Assembly (NCBI RefSeq): GCF_003076515.1
Contig: NZ_CP022390.1
Coordinates: 1,674,001-1,738,000 of the forward strand
Reading direction: 5' to 3'
DNA length: 64,000 nucleotides
Source of the DNA: Alcaligenes aquatilis
GTDB taxonomy: Bacteria; Pseudomonadota; Gammaproteobacteria; Burkholderiales; Burkholderiaceae_B
In this document: positions 17,120 through 26,658 of the stretch, piece by piece
Layout: each line of letters starts with the position of its first letter
Position numbering within the stretch: position 1 is the first letter of the stretch
Notes under the pieces: generated by a model
What the model saw: only the letters and a program-made list of their open reading frames with translations
The model's database searches: none
Told to the model about the DNA's origin: nothing
Position numbers and translations under genes: made by a program

Positions 17120-18163
17120 CTAAAGAGCGGCTTTTACGCGCTGAGCCACTTCCATAGGCACCCACTTGGACCAGGTATCCTGGTGCTCTTTCAGGAACCA
17201 GTGCGCCACATCTTCGGGCTCACCCTCGGTTTTTTCCATATGAGCCATGGTGTCGTTCATCAACTCCAAAGGCACGCTGACATTGGCCAGGAAGGCCGTC
17301 AACTCGGGAGCCTGCTTGGAGAACTCCGTATTAACAGCGGTGAACACCGGATTTTCGGGGTAGTCGCTAGGCTCCGGATTGGCACAATTGGGGTCCGTCA
17401 AACAACCATGCTTTTTCGCGTCATAGGCTGGCAACTCCAGCTTGACCAGATCCATGGAGCCCACCAGCGGTGTCGGGTACCAGTAGTAGAAAACGATGTT
17501 TTCCTTGCGCTGGTAAGCGGAGGTCAAGGCAGCCTTCTGCGTGGCACCGGTACCGGGCGAGAACAAGGTGTAGGTATCACCCAGTTTCAGGGCATTGAAC
17601 AGATTGCCACTGACCACTTCACACCCCCAACCTGCCGGGCAGCCATAGAAACGGCCTTTACCGGGCTCTTCAGGGTCTTTGAATTCATCCTTGAACTTGG
17701 GCAAGTCCGCGGCGGACTTCAGCTCTGGCAAACGCTCGGCCGTGTAGCGTGGAATGAACCAGGCTTCGCCACCCATGTAGATATCACCAATACGTTTTAC
17801 TTTCCCCGTAGCTTGCGCCTGTTTCCAGGGGTCTGCCACGCTGTTGAGCCAGATTTCCGTGTTGACATCCAGGTCGCCTCGCTCCAATGCAGCCAAAGCC
17901 GGAAGCGTCTCGACCGAGATGACCTCAGTCTTGCAGCCATAGCCCTTGTCAGCAATAAAACGCTCGACTTCAGTCAGGACCAGGTTGGATTCCCAATTCA
18001 TACCGCCAAAGCGAACAGCACGATCCAGTTCGCAGGAAACCGGGGTAGCGGCTTGTGCGGCGGACGACAAACCCAGCAAAACGCTGGTCAGCACAGAGGC
18101 TTGAATCAGGGGAAAGCGGTGCAAGCGCGACTTGGCACCGGCGTGAGGGAAGTATGAAGACAT
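17120..18163 (-). CDS. proX: Glycine betaine/proline ABC transporter substrate-binding protein
   Basis: A 347-residue periplasmic binding protein of the OpuAC/ProX class. It has an N-terminal signal peptide (about 1-38, cleavage near AAQA/ATPVS). The mature part has GGMNWESNLVLTEVERFI near its N terminus, then the lobe-connecting segment VNTEIWLNSVADPW and Trp/Tyr-rich patches (GYGC, YYWYPTPLVG) suited to binding a quaternary amine by cation-pi contacts. I choose the ATG at 18163 because AAGGAGGAG lies 5 bases upstream. It is first gene of proXWV; the long AT-rich upstream region probably holds its promoter. Confidence 0.92.
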   Translation of the reverse strand: MSSYFPHAGAKSRLHRFPLIQASVLTSVLLGLSSAAQAATPVSCELDRAVRFGGMNWESNLVLTEVERFIADKGYGCKTEVISVETLPALAALERGDLDVNTEIWLNSVADPWKQAQATGKVKRIGDIYMGGEAWFIPRYTAERLPELKSAADLPKFKDEFKDPEEPGKGRFYGCPAGWGCEVVSGNLFNALKLGDTYTLFSPGTGATQKAALTSAYQRKENIVFYYWYPTPLVGSMDLVKLELPAYDAKKHGCLTDPNCANPEPSDYPENPVFTAVNTEFSKQAPELTAFLANVSVPLELMNDTMAHMEKTEGEPEDVAHWFLKEHQDTWSKWVPMEVAQRVKAAL

Positions 18164-18645
18164 GATGCTCCTCCTTGAGTTACTGTGGACGCGTCCTGCA
18201 TGATCAGTCGGCGCCAAGGCTAAAGGGGTGTGCGGAAGACGATACTTTTATCGCCAATACATACCTACGTATAGACGAGTGCCAGGCACTCACGAAAAAC
18301 CCGGAACGATGCGTATGGGTCAACACCCTTTTTTATATCGTTCTGCGCCCTGACCGAAACAAGACGGCTGGGGCCGGGTCACACCGCGCGGGGCGATGAT
18401 TTGGTGCGAATAGAACACGCTGCACGAGCGGTTCTGGATCGAATTGATGAATAAGACAAGGAAGCCATTCTACGGGTCTTTGCAATCAAAAACAAATTAT
18501 TACCACGAAAAACCAGTAAAATCCAAAAATATGTCAATGGTTAAAACACAACAAAACCCTTGTTTGACGTGGTTTCAGCGATTTTCTAAATTTTTTTTTG
18601 TTACTTAATAATTCAGGGCGAATTGAGGGATGTAGAAACCGGGCC
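18164..18645 (-). other. Long proX upstream region with AT-rich block
   Basis: About 480 bases without a gene. Positions 18480-18610 are markedly AT-rich for this genome. A promoter candidate on the minus strand is TTGTTT (18490-18495), a 17-bp spacer and TAGAAT (18467-18472). That would give a leader of about 300 bases before proX. A TTGACA element also occurs within the AT-rich block but lacks a good -10. Long AT-rich upstream DNA is usual for osmotically controlled pro promoters; this assignment is inference. Confidence 0.4.
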
Positions 18646-18647
18646 CA

Positions 18648-18685
18648 AAAAGGCAAATGACAAGGCATAACACCTTGTCATTTGC
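18648..18685 (-). terminator. Terminator of cfa
   Basis: GCAAATGACAAGG (18653-18665) pairs perfectly with CCTTGTCATTTGC (18673-18685) across a 7-base loop and is followed by TTTTT on the minus strand, 17 bases past the cfa stop. Confidence 0.9.
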
Positions 18686-18701
18686 TCTTTGGATGACTCA
18701 C

Positions 18702-19958
18702 TTAAGGCTGGTACATGTAATCCCGTCGCCATGGATACACGATGCCAGGCGCATACTCCAGCTCCTGGGTCCGCCCTACACTTTGGGCCTGAGCCAGAAC
18801 CTGATGCAAGGCGATCCAGCCATGCTCAAAGCCCATGGCACAACCGGCCAGATACACCCGATAAGCACGCAGGGATTTTTGGCCCTGCTCCGAATCCAGC
18901 GTCGCCTTGGCCTTGTCCAACTGACTTTCCAGTGCATCGCTCCAGGCCCACAAGGTACGCGCATAGTGGGGACGAAGATTTTCAATATCCAGCCCTTCCA
19001 GACCGCCTTCCGCCAAATGACGCAATACATGGCTGATATGAGTCAGCTCCCCACCGGGGAAAATGTACTTCTCGATAAAGTCGCCCATCCCGGCGCCCAG
19101 TTGGCTATTGTCCACGCCACCGGCCGTAATACCGTGATTCAGAATCAAACCACCGGGTTTGACCAAACGACGCAGCTTGTCAAAATAGGCCGTCAACTGT
19201 GCTCGCCCCACATGCTCGAACATGCCCACCGAGGCCAGCTTGTCATAAGGCTTGAGTTCATCGAGCTCACGGTAATCAAGCAGCATCATACGGGCGCGGC
19301 CCGACAGACCCTTTTGCTCGATCAGCCCGTTCACATAGGCATGCTGGTTGCGGGACAAGGTAATACCTGTCACGTCCACATCGTAGTGTTCAGCAGCCCA
19401 CATCAACAGCCCCCCCCACCCGGCCCCGACATCCAGAAAACGCTCGCCGGATTGCAGACGTAGCTTGCGACAAATGTGCTCCAGCTTGGCTTCCTGAGCC
19501 TGAGCCAGCGTCATGTCCGGCTCGCGGTAATAGGCGCAGGAATAGACCCGACGCGGGTCCAGCCACAAGGCGTAGAAATCATCCGACAAGTCGTAGTGAA
19601 ACTGGATCTGCTTGGCGTCCTTTTCCTGGGAGTGACGCCAGACAGAAGTCAGGTGCTTGATGATGGAGGTCAGCCAGCCCGCCTGGGCGGCATCGACTGG
19701 CGAGCCCGGCAAGATATCAGCGGCCAATTGCATCAAATCGCGCATGGACCCGTCAAAGTCCATACGCCCCTCCACGTAGGCCTCGCCCAACTGTCCGGAC
19801 TGGCCGGCAGCCAGTTGCGCCAAGGTGGCATTGTCTTTGATCGTCAGATGAACCGATGCGTTGGTTGTCCCGACCTGCTCACCATTGGGCAAGGTCAGTC
19901 GAACCGGAACGCTGAGTTGATCTAATTTGGCTTGGACCATGGATGAAATTGAACTCAA
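18702..19958 (-). CDS. cfa: Cyclopropane-fatty-acyl-phospholipid synthase
   Basis: A 418-residue CFA synthase that adds a methylene from SAM across double bonds of membrane phospholipid acyl chains, usually in stationary phase or under acid or osmotic stress. The SAM-binding motif is FLDVGAGWGGLLMWAAE. The family signatures YDLSDDFYALWLDPRRVYSCAYY, SVGMFEHVGRAQL and KYIFPGGELTH are intact. The best start is a TTG at 19958 with AAGGAGG 5 bases upstream. The first in-frame ATG, 18 bases further in, sits too far from that site, and an upstream TTG has none. Confidence 0.92.
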   Translation of the reverse strand: MSSISSMVQAKLDQLSVPVRLTLPNGEQVGTTNASVHLTIKDNATLAQLAAGQSGQLGEAYVEGRMDFDGSMRDLMQLAADILPGSPVDAAQAGWLTSIIKHLTSVWRHSQEKDAKQIQFHYDLSDDFYALWLDPRRVYSCAYYREPDMTLAQAQEAKLEHICRKLRLQSGERFLDVGAGWGGLLMWAAEHYDVDVTGITLSRNQHAYVNGLIEQKGLSGRARMMLLDYRELDELKPYDKLASVGMFEHVGRAQLTAYFDKLRRLVKPGGLILNHGITAGGVDNSQLGAGMGDFIEKYIFPGGELTHISHVLRHLAEGGLEGLDIENLRPHYARTLWAWSDALESQLDKAKATLDSEQGQKSLRAYRVYLAGCAMGFEHGWIALHQVLAQAQSVGRTQELEYAPGIVYPWRRDYMYQP

Positions 19959-20245
19959 CTTCGCCTCCTTGCATGTAAACAAACAAAGATGACAATGTGC
20001 CGCCTACCGCGACACACCGCCCGTAAGCTGTCAATCCTGTAGCCTAATACAATCCGCCCCTGGATCCGTTGCGTCAAAGTCACGGATCACATACTTCAAA
20101 CCTAAAGCACTCACCCCAATATTGACGTTGCCCCATGCTAAACTGCCTGCCTTTGGCCCATTGCATCGGCTTGCATTGATGCGCGGCACAGGGTAGTGGG
20201 TTCAGGCTCTCGGCCAGGATCTGCCCCACCTTAATACTTGGCCCG

Positions 20246-21439
20246 ATGACACGCAACCACTCCCCTGCATTTCCACCCTGGCTGATTCTGATGGGGCTAC
20301 TCACGGCCCTGGGCCCTTTGGCCATTGATATGTACCTGCCCGCCTTCCCGGCGATGGCCCAGAGCCTGAACACCTCGGCAGGCATGGTAGAGCGCACGCT
20401 AGCGGGTTTCCTCTTGGGCGTCGGTGTGGCCCAACTGGTCTATGGCCCAATGGCGGACCGCTTCGGCCGCAAGCTGCCCTTGCTGATGGGCGTGCTGATT
20501 TTCACCACCGCTTCTTTTTTCTGTGCACGCGCCAGCGATATTGATGAACTAACTGTCTGGCGTATCGTCCAGGCCTTCGGAGGGGCGGCTGGCATGGCCA
20601 TTCCCCGTGCCGTGATCCGGGACCGTTTCGAGACCCGTGAAGCCGCCCGCGCCCTGTCCATGCTGATGCTGATCATGGGGGTTATGCCCATTCTGGCTCC
20701 GCTGATTGGCGGCCAGATCCTGCTGTTTAGCGACTGGCGCGGCATCTTTTACTTCATGGCAGGCTGTGGTGTGCTCCTGTGGCTGCTGACTTTTTTCACC
20801 ATGAAAGAGTCTCTGGCCCCGGAGCGCGTACTGCCGCTGCAGCCCAAACTGATCGCACATAATTACAGCGCCTTGCTGCGTGACCGGCCGTTCATGTTTT
20901 ATTCCCTGGCCGCCGGTTTCAGCTCTGCGGGCATGTTTGCCTATATCGCCGGATCGCCGCGCGTTTTTATCGACTTGTTTTCTGTCGAGCCGCGTCATTT
21001 CGGTTTTTATTTTGGTGCCAATGCGGCCTGTCTGATTGTTTTCTCTCAAGTCAGTGCCCGCTTGCTCAATACTTACAGCCCACCCACATTGTTGCGCGTG
21101 GCGCAGGGACTGCAGGTGATCTTTACTGTGCTGGGCGCGATTCTGACCCTGCTGGGCGTGCTGGATCTGACCTGGTTGATGGTGACACTGATGGGTTTTA
21201 TGGCTTGTCAGGGCTTTGTAAACCCCAACTCCGCCGCCCTGGCCCTGTCTGAACAAGGTCTTCGCCTGGGAACTGCTTCGGCCTTGATGGGCGCTTTGCA
21301 AATGCTGTGTGGAGCGTTAGCCGGTTTCGCCGTCAGCAGTTGGGCTGCTCCCAATGCTTTGCCATTGACCGCCGTATTGGCGATCTGTGCCATCTTATCG
21401 TGGCTGTTTGGCCGCAATGCCGCGAGGAAAGCACGGTAA
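20246..21439 (+). CDS. Bcr/CflA family drug-resistance MFS transporter
   Basis: A 397-residue DHA1-type MFS exporter with 12 predicted membrane segments. The TM1 ending LGPLAIDMYLPAFPAMA and the loop 2-3 motif YGPMADRFGRKLPLLMG are signatures of Bcr/CflA proteins (bicyclomycin, chloramphenicol and sulfonamide efflux). FGGAAGMAIPRAVIRDRF in TM4-5 is the antiporter motif C region. It starts at 20246 and is monocistronic, divergent from cfa across about 290 bases. Substrates cannot be read from sequence. Confidence 0.88.
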   Translation: MTRNHSPAFPPWLILMGLLTALGPLAIDMYLPAFPAMAQSLNTSAGMVERTLAGFLLGVGVAQLVYGPMADRFGRKLPLLMGVLIFTTASFFCARASDIDELTVWRIVQAFGGAAGMAIPRAVIRDRFETREAARALSMLMLIMGVMPILAPLIGGQILLFSDWRGIFYFMAGCGVLLWLLTFFTMKESLAPERVLPLQPKLIAHNYSALLRDRPFMFYSLAAGFSSAGMFAYIAGSPRVFIDLFSVEPRHFGFYFGANAACLIVFSQVSARLLNTYSPPTLLRVAQGLQVIFTVLGAILTLLGVLDLTWLMVTLMGFMACQGFVNPNSAALALSEQGLRLGTASALMGALQMLCGALAGFAVSSWAAPNALPLTAVLAICAILSWLFGRNAARKAR

Positions 21440-21579
21440 AACTTGATCTAAGTGATTTTTCCATATTAGAATAATCTTCTTTGTACCCCAGCACTGGGGT
21501 TAACACGATCCTAATTTTACAATCGCCCGCGGCTTTTTTCGTTTAGCGGAGGCTGATTTAGATCTCAAGGGGTATGACC

Positions 21580-21816
21580 ATGGCACGCGTATGCCAAGTG
21601 ACCGGAAAAGGCCCAATGTCGGGCAACAATGTTTCGCACGCCAACAATAAAACCAAGCGTCGCTTCCTGCCAAACCTGCAGTCCCGTCGTTTCTGGGTTG
21701 AAAGTGAAAACCGCTGGGTTCGCCTGCGCGTTTCCGCTAATGCTATCCGCACCATCGACAAGAACGGTATCGACTCCGTTCTGGCCGAAATGCGCTCCCG
21801 CGGCGAAAAATACTAA
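21580..21816 (+). CDS. rpmB: 50S ribosomal protein L28
   Basis: A 78-residue L28 with the conserved start [23 protein letters not shown] and the [17 protein letters not shown] core. No zinc-binding cysteine pairs are present. It is followed 35 bases later by rpmG, the usual rpmBG operon. A short palindrome ACCCCAGCACTGGGGT (21485-21500) lies in the upstream region and might be a control element or chance. Confidence 0.95.
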   Translation: MARVCQVTGKGPMSGNNVSHANNKTKRRFLPNLQSRRFWVESENRWVRLRVSANAIRTIDKNGIDSVLAEMRSRGEKY

Positions 21817-21851
21817 GCTGCGCTTCTTAAACATTTAACCAGGAGCTCATC

Positions 21852-22019
21852 ATGGCTAAAGGTATACGCGAAAAAATCAAACTCGAATCGTCCGCCGGCA
21901 CCGGTCACTTCTACACCACCACAAAAAACAAGCGCAACATGCCTGAAAAAATGGTGATCAAGAAATTTGACCCCGTCGTTCGCAAGCACGTCGAGTACAA
22001 AGAAACCAAGCTGCGTTAA
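21852..22019 (+). CDS. rpmG: 50S ribosomal protein L33
   Basis: A 55-residue L33 beginning [20 protein letters not shown] and containing [15 protein letters not shown] and [13 protein letters not shown]. It lacks cysteines, so it is the zinc-independent (C-) form. An AGGAGCTC ribosome binding site lies just upstream of the ATG at 21852. It is second gene of rpmBG, followed by a strong terminator. Confidence 0.95.
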   Translation: MAKGIREKIKLESSAGTGHFYTTTKNKRNMPEKMVIKKFDPVVRKHVEYKETKLR

Positions 22020-22054
22020 TTCGCGCCCGCCGCTACTGCAGCGGATTGGTTTTC

Positions 22055-22087
22055 AAAAAAAGCCCCTGCCCTGCAGGGGTTTTTTTT
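22055..22087 (+). terminator. Terminator of rpmBG
   Basis: CCCCTGC (22063-22069) pairs with GCAGGGG (22073-22079) around a 3-base loop, preceded by A runs and followed by TTTTTTTT. Confidence 0.92.
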
Positions 22088-22233
22088 GCGCTTCACAGGC
22101 TGCTGTGACAGGCCTGCCTCCTATCTGCCATTACGCTCATGCACACTGCCCACCATGCAGCCGTCCACAGCGAGATTTGCCCCGTATAATGGCGGATACT
22201 CCTTTACTTTTGTCTAAAACGGTATTGCCACTC

Positions 22234-24891
22234 ATGCAGGAACGTTACAACCCCAGCGAGGTTGAACAACTCGCTCAGCAAAACTGGACCGATCGGGACG
22301 CCTATCGCGCCGTCGAAAACGCCACCGCTCCCGATGGCTCGCTCAAACCCAAGTTTTACGCATGCTCCATGCTGCCCTATCCCAGCGGCAAGCTACACAT
22401 GGGCCACGTGCGCAACTACACCATCAACGACATGATGGCGCGCCAGCTACGCATGCGCGGTTTTAACGTTCTCATGCCTATGGGCTGGGATGCTTTTGGC
22501 ATGCCTGCTGAAAACGCCGCCATCAAATCGCAAGTGCCACCCGCCAAGTGGACTTACGACAATATTGCCTACATGAAAAAGCAGATGCAGGCGATGGGGC
22601 TGGCTATCGACTGGTCGCGCGAAATGTGCGCCTGCGACCCTGAATACTACAAATGGAACCAGTGGCTGTTCCTGAAGATGCTGGAAAAAGGCATTGCCTA
22701 CCGCAAGACCCAGACCGTGAACTGGGACCCGGTAGACCAAACCGTTCTGGCCAACGAACAGGTTATTGAAGGCCGTGGCTGGCGCTCGGGCGCGCTGGTT
22801 GAAAAGCGTGAAATCCCTGGCTACTACCTGCGCATTACCGACTACGCCGAAGAGCTGCTGGAGACCGTCAAAACCGGCCTACCCGGCTGGCCCGAACGTG
22901 TTCGCCTGATGCAGGAAAACTGGATCGGCAAGAGTCAGGGCGTGCGCTTTGCCTTCCCTCACGAAATTCGTGACGAGCAAGGCCAACTGATTCAGGATGG
23001 GCGACTGTACGTATTCACGACCCGCGTGGACACCATCATGGGCGTCACTTTCTGTGCCGTTGCCCCTGAACACCCACTGGCTGCTTTGGCTGCTCGTCAC
23101 AACCCTGAGCTGGCTGCCTTTATCGAGGAATGCAAGAAAGGCGGCACCACGGAAGCCGATATGGCGACCCGCGAGAAAGAAGGCCTGCCTACCGGCCTGA
23201 GCGTCAAGCACCCCCTGACGGGTGCGGACGTTCCTGTCTGGGTCGGTAACTACGTCTTGATGAGCTACGGCGACGGTGCCGTGATGGGCGTGCCCGCTCA
23301 CGACGAGCGCGACTTCGCCTTTGCGCTGAAGTACCAATTGCCTATTCAGCAAGTCATTGGCGTTGAAGGCAAAGAATACGACGCCACCCAATGGCAAGAC
23401 TGGTACGGTGACAAGCAGCAAGGTCAAACCATCAACTCCGGCAAATACGACGGCCTGGCGCACGTCGCTGCCGTCGATGCCATTGCTGCCGATCTGAACG
23501 CCAAGGAACTGGGCGAGAAACAAACCACCTACCGTCTGCGCGACTGGGGCATTTCCCGTCAGCGTTACTGGGGCACCCCAATCCCGATCATCCATTGTGA
23601 CGATTGCGGTCCGGTGCCTGTTCCAGAAAAAGACCTGCCCGTGGTTCTGCCCGAAGAGCTGATTCCCGATGGCAGCGGCAACCCGCTGAACAAGCACGAA
23701 GCCTTCCTGAAGTGCGCTTGCCCTTCTTGCGGCAAACCGGCTCGTCGCGAAACGGACACCATGGACACCTTTGTGGACTCGTCCTGGTACTTCCTGCGCT
23801 ACACCACCCCCAATCTGCACGATTCCATGACCGATCCACGTAGCGATTACTGGATGCCCATGGATCAGTACATCGGCGGTATCGAACACGCTGTGCTGCA
23901 CTTGCTGTACGCCCGTTTCTGGACCAAAGTCATGCGCGACATGGGGCTGGTCAAGATCGACGAGCCCTTCACTCGCCTGCTGTGCCAGGGTATGGTGCTC
24001 AATCACAGCTATACCCGTCGCACCCCACAAGGGGGTATCGAATACTTCTGGCCTGAAACTGTCGAAAACATTTACGACGAGAAAGGCGCGATTATCGGTG
24101 CCCGCTTAAAGAGTGATGGTCAGCCCGTTCAATACAACGGTATTGGCACCATGTCCAAGTCCAAGAACAACGGCGTGGATCCCCAGTCCCTGATCGATAC
24201 CATGGGAGCAGATACCGCCCGCCTGTTCATCATGTTCGCCAGCCCGCCAGAGCAGACACTGGAGTGGTCGGACTCGGGCGTGGACGGCGCCAACCGCTTT
24301 CTGCGTCGCTTGTGGGCCTTCTGCTACAACCGCGCCGATGCTCTGCGCGCTGGCAATGCACAAACGACCGACTGGAGCGATCTGGACGCTGCTGCCAAAC
24401 GTGCCCGTCTGGAAATCCACTCCTTGCTCAAACAAGCCAATTACGACTACGAGCGAATTCAGTACAACACCGTCGTGTCGGCTTGCATGAAAATGCTCAA
24501 CACCCTGGAGCAGACGCAATGGGAAGACACGCCGGCCGCACAACGTGCGCTGGCTGAAACTACCTCCATCCTGTTGCGCGTTCTGTATCCAGTTGTCCCC
24601 CACATCACCTGGCAGTTGTGGCGTGAGCTGGGTTGGGCTGACGGTCAAGGCGATATGCTGGATGCCCAATGGCCTGTCGTGGATGAACAAGCCTTGATTG
24701 CCGACGAAGTCGAGTTGATGCTGCAAGTCAACGGCAAGCTGCGCGGCTCTCTGGTCGTACCCCAGGGAGCAGAAAAGGCCGCCATTGAACAAGCCGCAGC
24801 CGAACACGCAGCGGTGCTCAAGTATCTGGAAGGCCGTCCCGCCAAGCGCATCATCGTGGTGCCTGGCAAACTTGTTAACGTCGTAGGTTAA
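22234..24891 (+). CDS. leuS: Leucyl-tRNA synthetase
   Basis: An 885-residue class Ia aminoacyl-tRNA synthetase that charges tRNA-Leu. The HIGH motif appears as [13 protein letters not shown] and the KMSKS loop as [10 protein letters not shown]. The CP1 editing domain has the Thr-rich segment [10 protein letters not shown] and the catalytic-Asp region [15 protein letters not shown]. Zinc-like cysteine motifs (CDDC; CACPSC) sit in the insert. I start at the ATG at 22234 ([11 protein letters not shown]), the usual beginning of beta-proteobacterial LeuS. An in-frame ATG at 22189 overlaps TATAAT, a possible promoter -10. It is first gene of a long co-directional run. Confidence 0.96.
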   Translation: MQERYNPSEVEQLAQQNWTDRDAYRAVENATAPDGSLKPKFYACSMLPYPSGKLHMGHVRNYTINDMMARQLRMRGFNVLMPMGWDAFGMPAENAAIKSQVPPAKWTYDNIAYMKKQMQAMGLAIDWSREMCACDPEYYKWNQWLFLKMLEKGIAYRKTQTVNWDPVDQTVLANEQVIEGRGWRSGALVEKREIPGYYLRITDYAEELLETVKTGLPGWPERVRLMQENWIGKSQGVRFAFPHEIRDEQGQLIQDGRLYVFTTRVDTIMGVTFCAVAPEHPLAALAARHNPELAAFIEECKKGGTTEADMATREKEGLPTGLSVKHPLTGADVPVWVGNYVLMSYGDGAVMGVPAHDERDFAFALKYQLPIQQVIGVEGKEYDATQWQDWYGDKQQGQTINSGKYDGLAHVAAVDAIAADLNAKELGEKQTTYRLRDWGISRQRYWGTPIPIIHCDDCGPVPVPEKDLPVVLPEELIPDGSGNPLNKHEAFLKCACPSCGKPARRETDTMDTFVDSSWYFLRYTTPNLHDSMTDPRSDYWMPMDQYIGGIEHAVLHLLYARFWTKVMRDMGLVKIDEPFTRLLCQGMVLNHSYTRRTPQGGIEYFWPETVENIYDEKGAIIGARLKSDGQPVQYNGIGTMSKSKNNGVDPQSLIDTMGADTARLFIMFASPPEQTLEWSDSGVDGANRFLRRLWAFCYNRADALRAGNAQTTDWSDLDAAAKRARLEIHSLLKQANYDYERIQYNTVVSACMKMLNTLEQTQWEDTPAAQRALAETTSILLRVLYPVVPHITWQLWRELGWADGQGDMLDAQWPVVDEQALIADEVELMLQVNGKLRGSLVVPQGAEKAAIEQAAAEHAAVLKYLEGRPAKRIIVVPGKLVNVVG

Positions 24892-24893
24892 TC

Positions 24894-25526
24894 ATGCACT
24901 TAGCCCGCCTGCTTCCTTCCAGCGCCTTGTCTGTTCCTGCACCCAGGTTCTGGGGACTGGCGGGCTTGATCATCCTGCTCAGTTTTTTTCTGACAGCGTG
25001 TGGTTTCCACCTCAAAGGAATAGCCCCACTGCCGTTCAACGCGATTTACACCAACATTACAGACAACAGCGCTTTTGGCGCGAACCTGCGTCGAACCCTA
25101 TTGGCCAGCTCGCCTCAAAGTCGCTTTGTGGAGAGCCCGCAAGAGGCCCAGGCCATTTTGCGACAGCTCTCGCTCAACCGTAATCAGCGTGAAATCTCCA
25201 TCAACGCCAAAGGCCAGGTGGAAGAATACGAACTGCAACTGACCTTCACATTTGAGCTGCTGGACGCCAAAGGCCGCGTAGTTCTGCCGCCCACCACGCT
25301 GGACGTCATACGTGAAGTGCCTTATGACGCGGAAGCCGTCCAAGCCAAAGACAGCGAAATCGAGATGATTTTCCGTGATATGGAACAATCCTTGATCAAC
25401 CGCATTGTGCGTCGCCTAAGCTCGCCCGATGTCACCAGCGCCTACCTCTTCATCAGCAGTCAGCCCGAGCTCAGTTCCATGGAAGAGATGGAGCTGCTGC
25501 CCAACCGACAACAGGCACCGTTGTAA
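24894..25526 (+). CDS. lptE: LPS-assembly lipoprotein LptE
   Basis: A 210-residue outer-membrane lipoprotein that plugs LptD and helps insert lipopolysaccharide. It has an N-terminal signal with lipobox LTAC (C36) followed by GFHLKG, the classic LptE beginning. The SRFVESPQEAQAIL region and the C-terminal amphipathic part fit the family; sequence conservation in LptE is always low. It starts 2 bases after the leuS stop and ends 2 bases before holA. leuS-lptE-holA is a conserved gene order in proteobacteria. Confidence 0.92.
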   Translation: MHLARLLPSSALSVPAPRFWGLAGLIILLSFFLTACGFHLKGIAPLPFNAIYTNITDNSAFGANLRRTLLASSPQSRFVESPQEAQAILRQLSLNRNQREISINAKGQVEEYELQLTFTFELLDAKGRVVLPPTTLDVIREVPYDAEAVQAKDSEIEMIFRDMEQSLINRIVRRLSSPDVTSAYLFISSQPELSSMEEMELLPNRQQAPL

Positions 25527-25528
25527 AG

Positions 25529-26590
25529 ATGGGGCGCAGGGTCGACCACGACACCTTGCTGCGCGAGCTGGCCACGCCATCTGCAGCCTTCCAACCGCTT
25601 TATGTGGTGTCTGGCGACGAGCCCCTTTTGCTGGTTGAAGCCGCCGATGCCGTGCGCGCTCGCGCCCGCCAGGATGGTTTTACGGAACGCAGCAGCTTTA
25701 CCCTGGATGCACGCGCAGATTGGTCACAGCTGTTTGCTGTCGCCCAGAACATCTCTCTGTTTGGCGATCAAAAACTGGTGGATGTCAGCATTCCCAGTGG
25801 CAAACCGGGCAAGCCGGGCGGTGATGCCTTGCAAAAACTGTGCGGACTGATCAGTGGCGGGCAGATGGATGGCACCAGCTTTCTGATCCAACTCCCCCGC
25901 CTGGATAAAGCCACACGCAACAGCAAATGGTGCCAGGCCTTGGAGCAAGTGGCCAGTTGGATTGACATCCAGCCCGTCAACCGCAACTCCCTGGCAGGCT
26001 GGATTGCCCAACGCCTCAAAGCCCAGGATCAAAGCCTGGAGCGCAACAGCCTGGAATGGATGGCTGACAAGGTCGAAGGCAACCTCTTGGCGGCTCACCA
26101 GGAAATTCAGAAACTGGCCCTGATTTACCCTCCCGGTCAGTTAAGCCAAGAGGAACTGGAAAACGCCGTCCTGAACGTGGCTCGCTACAGCGTGTTTGAT
26201 TTGCGCGACTCCATGCTGGCTGGCCATAGTCAACGCGCCCTGACTGTACTCGATGGCTTGCAGGCAGAGGGCGAGGCCCTGCCTCTGGTCTTGTGGGCGG
26301 TAGGCGAGGAAATCCGCACCCTGGCACGTTTATCGCAAGCCCGTCAACAAGGGCAGGATCTGTCCAACCTGTTTCGCCAATACCGCATTTTTGGCCCACG
26401 CGAAAAACTCGTCCGTCAGGCATTGGACCGCATCCCGCCTCAAAGCTGGCCTGCCTCGGTGCTACATGCTCACGATATAGACCGATTGATCAAAGGCCTG
26501 CACCCCAGCGGACGTCAACAAGACCCGTGGGAAGAAATGCGCCGCCTGACCATGCGTATCGCGGTTGCGACACAAGCGCCCCGCCGCTAA
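25529..26590 (+). CDS. holA: DNA polymerase III delta subunit
   Basis: A 353-residue HolA, the clamp-loader subunit that opens the beta clamp. The N-terminal part has PLYVVSGDEPLLLVEAADAVR, a degenerate AAA+ fold, followed by SLFGDQKLVDVSIPSGKPGK. The C-terminal collar domain includes FDLRDSMLAGHSQRALTVLDGLQAEGEALPLVLWAVGEEIRTL. It is compactly arranged behind lptE. Confidence 0.93.
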   Translation: MGRRVDHDTLLRELATPSAAFQPLYVVSGDEPLLLVEAADAVRARARQDGFTERSSFTLDARADWSQLFAVAQNISLFGDQKLVDVSIPSGKPGKPGGDALQKLCGLISGGQMDGTSFLIQLPRLDKATRNSKWCQALEQVASWIDIQPVNRNSLAGWIAQRLKAQDQSLERNSLEWMADKVEGNLLAAHQEIQKLALIYPPGQLSQEELENAVLNVARYSVFDLRDSMLAGHSQRALTVLDGLQAEGEALPLVLWAVGEEIRTLARLSQARQQGQDLSNLFRQYRIFGPREKLVRQALDRIPPQSWPASVLHAHDIDRLIKGLHPSGRQQDPWEEMRRLTMRIAVATQAPRR

Positions 26591-26658
26591 GCGTCCGACA
26601 CCCCTTAACCTCTTAATTGTTGCGATAATGCTCTCTTGAACCGGAGAGTTACACGGCT

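Noticed and set aside
18175..18399. A 74-codon plus-strand frame in the proX upstream region
   Set aside because: It has no ribosome binding site, no family character, and lies in the probable proX leader on the opposite strand.
21485..21500. Palindrome ACCCCAGCACTGGGGT upstream of rpmB
   Set aside because: It is symmetrical but short, matches no operator I know, and is not placed on a recognisable promoter. Chance cannot be excluded.
22189..22233. Earlier ATG for leuS at 22189
   Set aside because: It would add 15 residues not typical of LeuS, and the ATG overlaps a TATAAT that looks more like a promoter -10. The ATG at 22234 starts the conserved sequence.
23565..23843. Cys-rich and basic short frames inside leuS on both strands
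   Set aside because: They lie wholly within the well-conserved leuS coding sequence and show no family character.
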